Source of the DNA: Limisphaerales bacterium
GTDB taxonomy: Bacteria > Verrucomicrobiota > Verrucomicrobiia > Limisphaerales > UBA1100
Length of the DNA stretch: 64,000 nucleotides
Direction: 5' to 3'
NCBI GenBank assembly: GCA_014382585.1
Contig: JACNJL010000048.1
Coordinates: forward strand, 21,215-85,214
Shown here: positions 1-8,352 of the stretch, in pieces
Position numbering within the stretch: position 1 is the first letter of the stretch
Layout of the letters: each line of letters starts with the position of its first letter
Notes under the pieces: model-generated
Told to the model about the DNA's origin: nothing
Databases searched by the model: none
Seen by the model: only the letters and a program-made list of their open reading frames with translations
Translations under genes and position numbers: made by a program

Positions 1-1
1 G

Positions 2-3000
2 CAACTGCTCCGTGGGATGCGCGATGAGCTGCGCGCGGCCAAGCCGGCGGACGCGGCGCGCCTCGCGGCGGACATTCGCCGTTGGCAGGATCGGTTGTGG
101 AAATTCGATGCGGTGGGGCAAGTCGGGCGCGCGGGACGTTCGAAGGCTTGGATGAATCCCGTGACGCCGCTCTCGGCGCGGCAGGATTTTCGGCTGAAAC
201 TGCCGGCGAACGCGAATGGGGAAATCACCGTTTATCTCGCCGCGGGCGATGCCGGCGATGGCGCTGCGGGCGATGTGGTGGTTTGGAGCCAGCCGCGACT
301 CGTGGTGGCGGGACAGCCGCCGATTCCGCTGAGTAGCGTCAAGGCACTCGCGCCGCGCATGGCGATGTTGAAGCTGAACGAGCTGCGGCGGACCGATCAA
401 TATTTGAACGTCATCGCCGAGGCCCACGCGAGCGGCAAGCCCATCGAGGCGGTGGCGAAAGGGCGCGGGCTGGACGCGCGGCTGCTGGCGAACTGGGCGG
501 CGGCGGTGCAGTTGGGCAAGTTCGCCCAGCCGGTGGTGAAGGGGCGGTTCACGAAAAAAAATTCCAACATCGGCGGCTACGCGGACATCCGCGGCTGGGG
601 TGTGGCGGCCACGCCGAGCATGTTGGTGAACGCATCGAAGGACACCCGCCGCTTCTCGACGCTCATCGTCCCGGGCCGCAGCGTGCACGTGCATCCCTCG
701 CCCACCCAGGAGGCCATCGTTTGGTGGCGCAGCCCGCTGGCGGGGAAGGTGCGGCTCACCGGATTTTTTGCCGACTCGGACGCCGTCTGCGGTAATGGCG
801 CGGCTTGGCGGGTGGAGCTGATTGGAAGCGCCGGCGCGGCCACAATTGCCAGCGGTGTTTTTGACAACGGCAAGCGCAGCGTGTTTGCGCCAAAACAGGA
901 TTTTGCCGTGCAGCCGGGGGACCTGCTCAAGCTCGTGGTCAACGCGCGCGACCGTTCGCACGTGTGCGATACCACCGAGGTTTCGCTGACCGTCACCGAG
1001 CAAGCCGGCAAAAAGCGCGTGTGGAATCTCGCGCAGGAAGTGGTCGACCGCATTCACGACAGCAATCCGTTGGCCGATTCTCTCGGCAACGCGGCGGTGT
1101 GGCACTTCGGCGAATCGGCCGCGGCCAAGCCGGCGCAGGCCGTCATCGCGCCCGGTTCGGCACTGGCGCACTGGCGCGCGGCGGTGGCGGGCAAGGCTGC
1201 GGCGGCGGAAATCAAAAAACACACCACAGCCGTGCAGCGTGTGCTCGGCGTGCAAGGCTTTCCCGCCGCTGATGCGGACAAGGCGTTGGTGAAAAAATTC
1301 AACGAACCCAACGGCCCGCTGAAATGGCTCGCGCTCTCCACTGGCAATTTTGCCATAAAGGATATCGAGGCAGCCGCGCCGTCGGTGCTGGAATTCAAGT
1401 TGCCCGCGGCCCTCGCCGCCGGCGCGGAAGTGGTGACCACCGGCACGTTGCATCCGGCAAAAGGGCGCGACGGCAGCGCGCAGTTTTTGGTTTCGCTCAC
1501 CAAGCCGGCGGCCGGTGCCATCTCCGTCCAACCCATCATCACCGGCACGGCAGCGGCCAAGCGAATGGTGCAGGCGTATGACGACTTTCGGGCGCTGTTT
1601 CCGGCGGCGATGTGCCACGCGCAGATTGTGCCAGTGGATGAGGTGGTGACGATGATTCTATATCATCGCGAGGACGAGGCGCTGCGCCGGCTGATGTTGA
1701 GCGAGGCGGAGGTGGCGGAGCTGGATCGGCTGTGGGACGAGCTGTTTTACGTGTCGCAGGAGCCGCTGCTTCGGGTGGTGAGTCACGAGCAGTTATATGA
1801 ATTCGCCACGCAGGACCGGAAAGATTTGCTGCCGCCGCTGGAGGCGATGCGCATCCCCACGCGCCAACGCGCCGAGGCCTTTCGCGCGCGTTTGAAAAAG
1901 ACTGAGCCGGTTCATCTGGCGGCGGTTTTGGAGTTGGCCGAACGCGCCTGGCGGCGGCCGGTGGCGGATGCGGACAAACAAGAGCTGCGCGGTCTGTACG
2001 AGACACTGCGCAAACAGGAACTGCCACACGACCGCGCCATTCGGTTGGTACTTGCGCGAGTGCTGACCTCGCCGGCGTTTTTGTATCGGCTGGAACAACC
2101 GGCCACGGCCAAGGGCCAACGCTGGGCGCCGGTGAGCAATCGCGAACAGGCCAGTCGGCTGAGCTATTTTCTGTGGTCCACCTTGCCGGATGAACAATTA
2201 CAGCGCGCGCTGAATGGCAAGCTGCCGGTGGATGACCGCGTGGTGGCGGCGCAGGCGCGGCGGATGCTCGATGACCCGCGCACGCGGCGGTTGGCGGTGG
2301 AGTTTGCCAGCCAATGGCTGGGCATCCGGGAGTTTGATCTGGACGATGGCAAGAACGAGAAGCTGTATCCGCAGTTCGCGACTTTGCGTGGGCCGATGTA
2401 CGAGGAGAGCGTTCGGTTTCTGGAGGAACTGTTTCGCAAGGACGGTTCGATTCTCGATTTGCTCAATGCGGATCACACCTTTCTGAATGAACCGCTGGCG
2501 AAGCATTACGGCATCGACGGTGTGCGCGGCAGCGAATGGCGTCGCGTGGAAGACGCGCGGGCGAAAGGGCGGGGCGGTATTCTCGGGATGGCGACGGTGC
2601 TGGCCAAACAATCGGGCGCCTCACGCACCAGCCCCATCCTGCGAGGCAACTGGGTTTCCGAAACCCTGCTGGGCGAGCGCCTGCCCAAGCCGCCAGCCAA
2701 TGTGCCCGATCTTCCGGAGCAGGTGCCCGCGGGGCTGACGGCGCGGCAGTTGATTGAAAAGCACAGTAGCGTGGCCGCCTGCGCCAAGTGCCATGCGCGG
2801 ATTGATCCGTATGGGTTTGCGCTGGAACAGTACGATGCGATTGGTCGGCGGCGTCCGCAGTCGGTGGACACGAAAACGAATCTGGTCGACGGCAAAACCA
2901 TTGAAGGACTGGCCGGTTTGCGCGGGTACTTGGCCAACGACCGGCGCGAGGCGTTTGTCCGGCAGTTCTGCAAAAAACTGCTGGGCTACGCGCTGGGCCG

Positions 3001-3151
3001 CGAGGTGGGACTGTCCGACGAGCCGTTGTTGAAAGCCATGCAGGTGCGGCTCGCGAAGGAAAACTACCGCTTCAGTGTGGCGGTGGAGATGATCGTGACC
3101 AGCGAGCAGTTTCGGAGCATACGCGCGGTGGAGGAGTCGAAGGGGAAATGA
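2..3151 (+). CDS. DUF1592/DUF1588/DUF1585 planctomycete-type cytochrome-like protein, 5' partial
   Basis: The frame is open to the left edge, so the start lies outside the window; 1,049 codons are visible. The C-terminal half shows the usual PVC order: a DUF1595-like helical segment (about residues 620-700 counted from the ATG at 17), DUF1592 (SRLSYFLWSTLPDEQL, about 715-790), DUF1588 (GGILGMATVLAKQSGASRTSP onward, about 855-945) and DUF1585 at the end (about 960-1035). A CxxCH haem-type motif, CAKCH, begins near residue 922. The N-terminal PSCyt1 haem domain seen in the two paralogues here (22731, 41762) is presumably upstream of the window. The family is exported and thought to act in envelope redox chemistry, but no substrate is established. 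A DUF1552 gene follows at 3273, the usual pairing. Family assignment is firm; function is open. Confidence 0.9.
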   Translation, partial: QLLRGMRDELRAAKPADAARLAADIRRWQDRLWKFDAVGQVGRAGRSKAWMNPVTPLSARQDFRLKLPANANGEITVYLAAGDAGDGAAGDVVVWSQPRLVVAGQPPIPLSSVKALAPRMAMLKLNELRRTDQYLNVIAEAHASGKPIEAVAKGRGLDARLLANWAAAVQLGKFAQPVVKGRFTKKNSNIGGYADIRGWGVAATPSMLVNASKDTRRFSTLIVPGRSVHVHPSPTQEAIVWWRSPLAGKVRLTGFFADSDAVCGNGAAWRVELIGSAGAATIASGVFDNGKRSVFAPKQDFAVQPGDLLKLVVNARDRSHVCDTTEVSLTVTEQAGKKRVWNLAQEVVDRIHDSNPLADSLGNAAVWHFGESAAAKPAQAVIAPGSALAHWRAAVAGKAAAAEIKKHTTAVQRVLGVQGFPAADADKALVKKFNEPNGPLKWLALSTGNFAIKDIEAAAPSVLEFKLPAALAAGAEVVTTGTLHPAKGRDGSAQFLVSLTKPAAGAISVQPIITGTAAAKRMVQAYDDFRALFPAAMCHAQIVPVDEVVTMILYHREDEALRRLMLSEAEVAELDRLWDELFYVSQEPLLRVVSHEQLYEFATQDRKDLLPPLEAMRIPTRQRAEAFRARLKKTEPVHLAAVLELAERAWRRPVADADKQELRGLYETLRKQELPHDRAIRLVLARVLTSPAFLYRLEQPATAKGQRWAPVSNREQASRLSYFLWSTLPDEQLQRALNGKLPVDDRVVAAQARRMLDDPRTRRLAVEFASQWLGIREFDLDDGKNEKLYPQFATLRGPMYEESVRFLEELFRKDGSILDLLNADHTFLNEPLAKHYGIDGVRGSEWRRVEDARAKGRGGILGMATVLAKQSGASRTSPILRGNWVSETLLGERLPKPPANVPDLPEQVPAGLTARQLIEKHSSVAACAKCHARIDPYGFALEQYDAIGRRRPQSVDTKTNLVDGKTIEGLAGLRGYLANDRREAFVRQFCKKLLGYALGREVGLSDEPLLKAMQVRLAKENYRFSVAVEMIVTSEQFRSIRAVEESKGK

Positions 3152-3153
3152 AT

Positions 3154-3213
3154 CGGACTCGCAGGCTCCTCCCTCCATTGGATTGGCGCTGGAGGGACGA
3201 GCCTGCGAGTCCG
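3154..3213. repeat. Long perfect-type inverted repeat (hairpin) between paired genes
   Basis: Two 24-base arms (3154-3177 and 3190-3213) are complementary at 23 of 24 positions and separated by a 12-base spacer. The hairpin starts 2 bases after the DUF1592 stop. There is no T-tract after the right arm, so it is a poor rho-independent terminator. It looks more like a palindromic interspersed element (REP/MITE-like), though a role in mRNA 3' end protection between the two cistrons is possible. Confidence 0.8.
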
Positions 3214-3272
3214 TTGATTGACAATAACGCAGACGAACATAAACTGAATGGACTAACGCGAAAGAGATCGAA

Positions 3273-4577
3273 ATGATGATGCACACTATTTCACGACGGA
3301 CGATGTTGCGCGGGCTGGGGGTGACGATGGCGTTGCCTTGGATGGAGAGCGTGCGGGTGTGGGGCGACACGAAGAAGGAGTCGAAGCAGGCCAGCGAAGC
3401 GCCGGTGCGGATGGCGGTTTTATTTTCGGGTTGCGGGTATCACTCGAAAGAATGGTGGGCGAAAGGCGAGGGCAAAGACATGCAGCTGGGGAAGGTGCTC
3501 GCGCCGCTGAATGAGTTCCGCGAGCGGATGGTGTTCATTCGCGGCCTGTACAATAAGGAGGCGCTAAAGGGGAATATTCACAGCTCGCAAACGGGCAATC
3601 TGCTTTCAGGCGCGCCGCTGGCCTCGGGCGGGCGGATTCAGTCGGGCACCAGCGTGGACCAGTATGTGGCCCAGCGTATCGGGCACCAAACGAAGGTGCC
3701 GAGCCTGGTGCTCGGTTGTGAGAAATCCAACCCCGGCGTGCACAAGAATTATTCGCTGCTCTACAGCTCGCACATTTCGTGGAGCAGCCCGAACTCGCCC
3801 ACGCCGCTGGAGGTGTACCCGGCGCTGGCCTTTGATCGGTTGTTTAAAAACAAAACCGAGACCGGCGACCGCAGTGTGCTCGATGCCGTGCTGGGCGATG
3901 CCAAGGATTTGCGTCGCAACATCAGTCGGCAGGACCAGCAGAAGCTCGATGAATATTTGAACTCCGTGCGCGAAGTGGAACAGCGCATCGAGAGCGCCGG
4001 CAAACGCGGCGAGCTGCAAGGCTGGCGGCCCACGCTCGCCAAGCCGAACATGCCGCGCCCGAAGGACGGTTATCCGCAGGACATCGTGGAGCATATGCGC
4101 CTGATGAGCGACATCCTCGTGCTCGCTTTCCAGACCGACACCACGCGCATTTGCACGCTGAAACTCAACAACGATCACGGCACCCTGCGATTCCCGCACA
4201 TCGGCGTGGATTACATGATCCACCATCTTCTCTCGCACACCGACAACGCTGATTGGCTGAAGGTAAACCAGTTTTTCCTTGAGCAAATGGCCTACATCGC
4301 CCGGCGGCTCGACGCCATCCAGGAAGGCCCCCGCACCGCGCTGGACAACACGATGCTCATGCTCTGCTCCAGCATGCTTACGGGTCATCACAATGCCACC
4401 CAACTTCCCGTCGTGATGCTCGGCGGCGGCGGCGGTCGAATCAAAGGCGGCCGCAATCTCGATTACCTCAAAAATCCCAACCGCCAAATGAGCCGGCTGT
4501 TTCTCAGTATGATGGACAAAATGGACGTACGGCCGAAGGCGTTCGGTGATGCGACGGCTCCGTTGGAGGAGATTTAG
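3273..4577 (+). CDS. DUF1552 family Tat-exported protein
   Basis: The 434-residue protein starts MMMHTISRRTMLRGLG, a twin-arginine signal (SRRTMLRG) followed by a hydrophobic stretch, so folded export is expected. The body matches DUF1552 (PF07586): an early segment like PVRMAVLFSGCGYHSKEWW, a central EYLNSVREVEQRIE helix, and the LDNTMLMLCSSMLTGHHN and LPVVMLGGGGGRIKGGR blocks near the end. The fold is related to alkaline phosphatase/sulfatase-like DUF1501 proteins, but no reaction is known. It lies 121 bp downstream of the DUF1592 gene with only a hairpin between, and both recur as a pair at 21471/22731 and 41762/44262. Three ATGs in tandem make the exact start uncertain by two codons; a purine-rich AAAGAG lies just upstream. 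Confidence 0.88.
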   Translation: MMMHTISRRTMLRGLGVTMALPWMESVRVWGDTKKESKQASEAPVRMAVLFSGCGYHSKEWWAKGEGKDMQLGKVLAPLNEFRERMVFIRGLYNKEALKGNIHSSQTGNLLSGAPLASGGRIQSGTSVDQYVAQRIGHQTKVPSLVLGCEKSNPGVHKNYSLLYSSHISWSSPNSPTPLEVYPALAFDRLFKNKTETGDRSVLDAVLGDAKDLRRNISRQDQQKLDEYLNSVREVEQRIESAGKRGELQGWRPTLAKPNMPRPKDGYPQDIVEHMRLMSDILVLAFQTDTTRICTLKLNNDHGTLRFPHIGVDYMIHHLLSHTDNADWLKVNQFFLEQMAYIARRLDAIQEGPRTALDNTMLMLCSSMLTGHHNATQLPVVMLGGGGGRIKGGRNLDYLKNPNRQMSRLFLSMMDKMDVRPKAFGDATAPLEEI

Positions 4578-4626
4578 GGCGGGATTTGCATTTGCCCAAA
4601 CTGGATTGCGTCCCTAGCCTCGACGC

Positions 4627-5481
4627 ATGAACCGACGTGATTTCTGCAAGACCGCCGGGGCTGCTGCTGCGGTGGCCGCCACATCGACTCTTCAGGCTGA
4701 GGACAAAAAACGCGCTCGCGCTAACCAGGGGCTCATTTACAAATCTGTGAAGTGGGGCGGGAAACCGAACCTGCTACGGATGAAAAGGCTCAAGGAGCTG
4801 GGCTTTGACGGCATCGAGGGCAGTGCGCCGGGGATGGATGTCGGCGGGATGCGCAAGGCGTGCGAAGAGATCGGTCTGCCGATGCACGGCGTGGTGTACA
4901 ACAAGCACTGGAATCAACGATTGTCTTCACCGGACAAGGCGGTGCGCGATGAAGGGCGCACCGGACTGGAGGCGGCGATTCGCGAGTCGAAGGCGGTGGG
5001 CGGCTCGTCGGTGTTGCTGGTGCCCGGACGCGTGAGTGGGCCGAACGAGACGCACGAGCATGTTTGGGAACGTTCCATCACAGAGATCCGTAAGGTAATC
5101 CCGCTGGCCAGCAAGCTGGGTATTCATGTGCTCATCGAGACAGTGTGGAACGGATTCTGTTACAAGCCCGAGCAGTTTCGTGATTACCTCGACGAAATCA
5201 ACAACCCTTGGGTGCAGGCCTATTACGACATCGGCAACATGCAGAAGTTCGCGCCGAGCCACGATTGGATTCGCATTCTCGGTAACCGCAACGTGAAGCT
5301 GGATGTGAAGGATTGGGGTGTCAAAAATGGTTTCTGTCCGCTCGGCCAAGGCGATGTGGAATGGGATAAGGTCCGCGCTGAGCTGAAGAAAATCGGCTTC
5401 AACGGCTGGGTCACCCGCGAAGGCGGCGACGGAGGCGACGACAAGACCGCCGCGTTGATGGACGAGTTGCTCGATCTTTAG
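4627..5481 (+). CDS. Exported sugar phosphate isomerase/epimerase family TIM barrel
   Basis: The 284-residue protein has a Tat-type leader (NRRDFCKTAGAAAAVAATS) ending near LQAEDKK. The rest is a xylose-isomerase-like (AP endonuclease 2) TIM barrel. Metal-site candidates are the Glu in HVLIETVW, the Asp in YYDIGNM, the Asp region of KLDVKDWG and the Glu in WVTREGG. Relatives include hydroxypyruvate isomerase, tagatose 3-epimerase and, in 3-keto-glycoside pathways, lyases. A secreted member argues against a phosphorylated cytosolic substrate, so a periplasmic sugar or keto-sugar is more likely (inference). It follows the DUF1552 gene by 49 bp. Its stop overlaps the stop of the opposing histidine kinase gene by 4 bases. 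Confidence 0.85.
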   Translation: MNRRDFCKTAGAAAAVAATSTLQAEDKKRARANQGLIYKSVKWGGKPNLLRMKRLKELGFDGIEGSAPGMDVGGMRKACEEIGLPMHGVVYNKHWNQRLSSPDKAVRDEGRTGLEAAIRESKAVGGSSVLLVPGRVSGPNETHEHVWERSITEIRKVIPLASKLGIHVLIETVWNGFCYKPEQFRDYLDEINNPWVQAYYDIGNMQKFAPSHDWIRILGNRNVKLDVKDWGVKNGFCPLGQGDVEWDKVRAELKKIGFNGWVTREGGDGGDDKTAALMDELLDL

Positions 5482-7409
5482 CCCGACGCTTCCAGCACGA
5501 TTTTGAATTCCAGCCCGGAGGGCTTGCGGTTTTGGCAGGTGACGGTTCCGTTACAGGCGGTGACGCAGGTTTTTACGATGGCGAGGCCGAGGCCTACGCC
5601 GCCGGTGGCTCGGCCGCGGGAGAGTTCAGGGCGATAAAATGGGTCAAAGATTTTGGGTAAACAGTCTTCCGGCAAGCCCGGGCCACAGTCGGTAATGGTG
5701 AGGGAAACGGTTTCGTTTTCGCGCCGGGCGGTTACATTGATGGGGCCGGCGTCGCCGGCGTATTGGATCGCATTGCGGAGGAGATTGCCGAGTGCAAGAG
5801 ACATTCGCTGCGCGTTGGCGGTTACGGAAATGTCCTCGCTTACCGAAATGTTCATCATCGAGGATTTGGCGCCTTCGCGTTCCATCACGCGGTCGATGAT
5901 TTTGCGGAGGTTTACTGGTTCTAGTTCAACGGACTTAGGCTTCACGCTTTCCTGCGAAAAAAGCAGCAGTTCATTGACCAGTTCGGACATATGTTCCATC
6001 TCGTCCTGCACATTTTTCACGTATTTTTTTTGCTGATCATCCGCGCGTTGATCGAGGATGCCGAGGGCGACTTGAATGCGCGCGATGGGGGAACACAGCT
6101 CGTGCGAGATGTCGCCAAGGAATCGCCGTTGGCCTTTGACAAATCCATCGAGCCGGTCGGCCATATGATCGACCGCCTGACCGACGCGGCCAATTTCGTC
6201 GGTGCGTTCGGTGCTGACTCGGGTGTTGAAATTTCCTTCTGCAATTTGTTCTGTGGCGGCGGTGATCTCCGCGATGGGTTGGGTGATGTTGCGCACCATT
6301 GGCAACCAGAAAAGCACGGAAAGCACCACAGCCAAAATGAGGAGATTCACCCATCGCAATGGATCGGAAAAGAGACCGGCGCCGCCCATCGTGTCGGACA
6401 CTGTGACGAGCGTGGCAAAGTACTGGGCTTGACTTCGCCCTCGTTGCACCCGGCGCAGCCCGATAAGATTTTCGCTGGGGAGTTCTTCGCTGCCCTCAGC
6501 CCGAACCACCACGGGAATATCTACGCCCGCCCAATACCGTGCTTTGGGCTTGTCCGTTTTAATCATAAAAACTGCGGCGGGTGGAGCGGATGGTCGGCTC
6601 TTCGGAGGACTCCCACCACCCGGAGTGGGTCTGGATTCGTTGCCGCCCGAATTTGAACCGCTGCGTTGTCGCAGCCAGGCTTCCAATTCAGCTTTGCTTA
6701 ACTGGTTGTCTTTGTTGGTGTCGGCCCCGGTCATTATTTCTGTGATTTGTTCGGGCCTGATGGGATTTCGCCGTCGACTGAAAGGACTGCTGCTGCGGGT
6801 GCCGCGCTGGACAATTTCCTCATATTTTTTGCGCTGATCTTCATCGAGCAACTCATCCATCTTGTCTCGATAGTTCTGCATTATTTTACTGAGCAACTCG
6901 CGCGATTGGGTGAAGCGTTCTTCACGGGGTAATTCCCGTAAGGTGGAGTTGGTCCAAATACTACGAAGGGCCTGATCGCGCTCGAGCCTGACAGAAGAGT
7001 ATTTTTCTTGTTGTTCCTCATTCAATTTAAGTTGCTCGGCCAAGCTTGGCGGTCGTTCACGAGGCGGGCCGGGGCGGGGAAGGGTGGCGATTTTTTCACG
7101 AACCGCTTCGGGGATTTTCAGGGAATCATCCACCAGCGATTGGCCGTCAGCGCCCACCAGATGAAAATCCACTTTGTAAATTTCAGAAAACTTTCTCAGC
7201 TCATTCGGCCAGTCCTCGCGCAGCCGGTTGGTAAGTCCTCCGGAAATAACCTGAGCGACTTGGCGCACCCGTTGTTCGGATGGGCCAACGAACGGCGAGC
7301 CGGGGCCGATTTGAAATTCGTAAACTGCCCAGATCATTGCGCCAATCAGCAACAGGTTCAAAAAGAACCATGCGAAAATTTTGGTAAAAAGTGTGCCGCG
7401 AATCTTCAT
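5478..7409 (-). CDS. Cpx-like sensor histidine kinase with CpxP-like and EF-hand sensor region
   Basis: The 643-residue membrane kinase has TM1 at about 10-31, a large periplasmic region to about 352, TM2 at about 353-371, HAMP at about 372-425, a HisKA H-box with phospho-acceptor His436 (GDISHELCSPIAR) and a HATPase domain with N-box (LGNLLRNAIQ) and G-boxes (DCGPGLPED, GGVGLGLAIVK). The sensor region is unusual. Residues 125-203 form charged helices with two LxxxQ motifs (LNEEQ 129-133, LDEDQ 188-192), resembling the LTxxQ repeats of CpxP/Spy chaperones. Residues 230-241 are a canonical EF-hand loop (D230, N232, D234, Q236, S238, E241). A Pro/Ser/Gly-rich linker follows. It lies 7 bp downstream of the response regulator and is surely co-transcribed. 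It probably senses envelope protein stress and perhaps calcium (inference). Confidence 0.92.
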   Translation of the reverse strand: MKIRGTLFTKIFAWFFLNLLLIGAMIWAVYEFQIGPGSPFVGPSEQRVRQVAQVISGGLTNRLREDWPNELRKFSEIYKVDFHLVGADGQSLVDDSLKIPEAVREKIATLPRPGPPRERPPSLAEQLKLNEEQQEKYSSVRLERDQALRSIWTNSTLRELPREERFTQSRELLSKIMQNYRDKMDELLDEDQRKKYEEIVQRGTRSSSPFSRRRNPIRPEQITEIMTGADTNKDNQLSKAELEAWLRQRSGSNSGGNESRPTPGGGSPPKSRPSAPPAAVFMIKTDKPKARYWAGVDIPVVVRAEGSEELPSENLIGLRRVQRGRSQAQYFATLVTVSDTMGGAGLFSDPLRWVNLLILAVVLSVLFWLPMVRNITQPIAEITAATEQIAEGNFNTRVSTERTDEIGRVGQAVDHMADRLDGFVKGQRRFLGDISHELCSPIARIQVALGILDQRADDQQKKYVKNVQDEMEHMSELVNELLLFSQESVKPKSVELEPVNLRKIIDRVMEREGAKSSMMNISVSEDISVTANAQRMSLALGNLLRNAIQYAGDAGPINVTARRENETVSLTITDCGPGLPEDCLPKIFDPFYRPELSRGRATGGVGLGLAIVKTCVTACNGTVTCQNRKPSGLEFKIVLEASG

Positions 7410-7416
7410 TGGAATT

Positions 7417-8172
7417 TCATTGCTTGATCATCATGTATCCGATTGAGCGGACGGTTTGGATGAAGGTGGGTGCCTTGGGATCGTCGCCGAGCTTTTGCCG
7501 CAGGGCGCTCACGTGGACGTCGATGGAGCGATCGAATACTTCGTAATTGCGTCCGGTAACGTCATCGAGAATCTGTTCGCGCGATTTCACCCGGCCGCGT
7601 GCGCGGGCGAGGCTCAGCAGCAGGTCGAATTCCAGCGAGGTTAGCTTCAGCGGCACATCGCCTAAAGCGGCAGTGCGTGAGCCGGGCGAAATCACGAGGT
7701 CGCCATTGGTGAGATTCGCTTCGATCTCCGTTGCGCTTCCTGCATCGGTTTTCGATTGAGTCCGCCGCATCACCGCGCGCAATCGCGCCAGTAGCTCGCG
7801 GGTGGAAAATGTTTTGGGCAAGTAATCATCCGCACCGATCTCCAGCCCCACCACCCGGTCGGCCTCATCGCCACGTCCGGTGAGCATCAACACGGGCACA
7901 TTGGATTGATGGCGAATAGCCTTGAGTACTTCAAAGCCATCCATGCCCGGCAGCATCACATCCAGAATCACCGCGTGGTAATCGCCGGCGAGCACCATCT
8001 CCAGCCCGTCGGTCCCGGTGTTGGCCGAGGCCACATCGTAACCGAGTGGGGCGAGGTAATCGCCGATCAATTCACATAGCTTCGGATCATCATCGATGAT
8101 GATAATCGGCGTGGCTGCCGAGGTGGATCCCGGTGCGGCGGCGTCCGGCTGGATGTTCATTGCTTGGCTCAT
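7417..8172 (-). CDS. OmpR/CpxR-type response regulator
   Basis: The 251-residue protein has a receiver domain at about 21-135 with the acidic triad DDD (27-29), phospho-acceptor Asp71 (VILDVMLPG), Thr98 (LMLTG) and Lys120 (DDYLPK). A winged-helix DNA-binding domain occupies about 150-250 (LTSLEFDLLLSLARARGRV, DVHVSALRQKLG). It heads a two-gene operon with the histidine kinase. The start used is ATG at 8172; an internal ATG four codons later is also possible, since the first 20 residues are a low-complexity Ala/Ser/Pro lead. The upstream region holds a perfect GTAAA-N5-GTAAA box, the CpxR recognition pattern, so autoregulation is likely. Confidence 0.93.
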   Translation of the reverse strand: MSQAMNIQPDAAAPGSTSAATPIIIIDDDPKLCELIGDYLAPLGYDVASANTGTDGLEMVLAGDYHAVILDVMLPGMDGFEVLKAIRHQSNVPVLMLTGRGDEADRVVGLEIGADDYLPKTFSTRELLARLRAVMRRTQSKTDAGSATEIEANLTNGDLVISPGSRTAALGDVPLKLTSLEFDLLLSLARARGRVKSREQILDDVTGRNYEVFDRSIDVHVSALRQKLGDDPKAPTFIQTVRSIGYMMIKQ

Positions 8173-8201
8173 CGCATGGTGCTACCTGCGTCTGGGAGCA
8201 G

Positions 8202-8281
8202 TTTACCCGTTTTTGCACGTTTCTTCCCCAAACTTTACAACACTTTACATTTTTCAGGCCCCGTTCACACAACTTCTTTAC
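8202..8281 (-). promoter_or_regulatory. CpxR-box-like array in the divergent promoter region
   Basis: On the plus strand TTTAC occurs at 8202-8206, 8234-8238, 8244-8248 and 8277-8281. The middle two form TTTAC-N5-TTTAC, the reverse complement of the enterobacterial CpxR consensus GTAAA-N5-GTAAA. Spacings of 32, 10 and 33 bases put all four half-sites on roughly the same helix face. The array lies between the response regulator (start 8172, minus) and the ECF sigma factor (start 8353, plus), so one bound regulator could control both. The pattern is seen directly; binding is inferred. Confidence 0.6.
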
Positions 8282-8352
8282 ATCCAACGAGTCTAATGAA
8301 TCAAGCAGATGCGATGCATCTTGGCTGACGGAAAACAAACTCGAGGAAAAAA

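Noticed and set aside
3154..3213. Rho-independent terminator
   Set aside because: The stem is strong but there is no T-tract on either strand.
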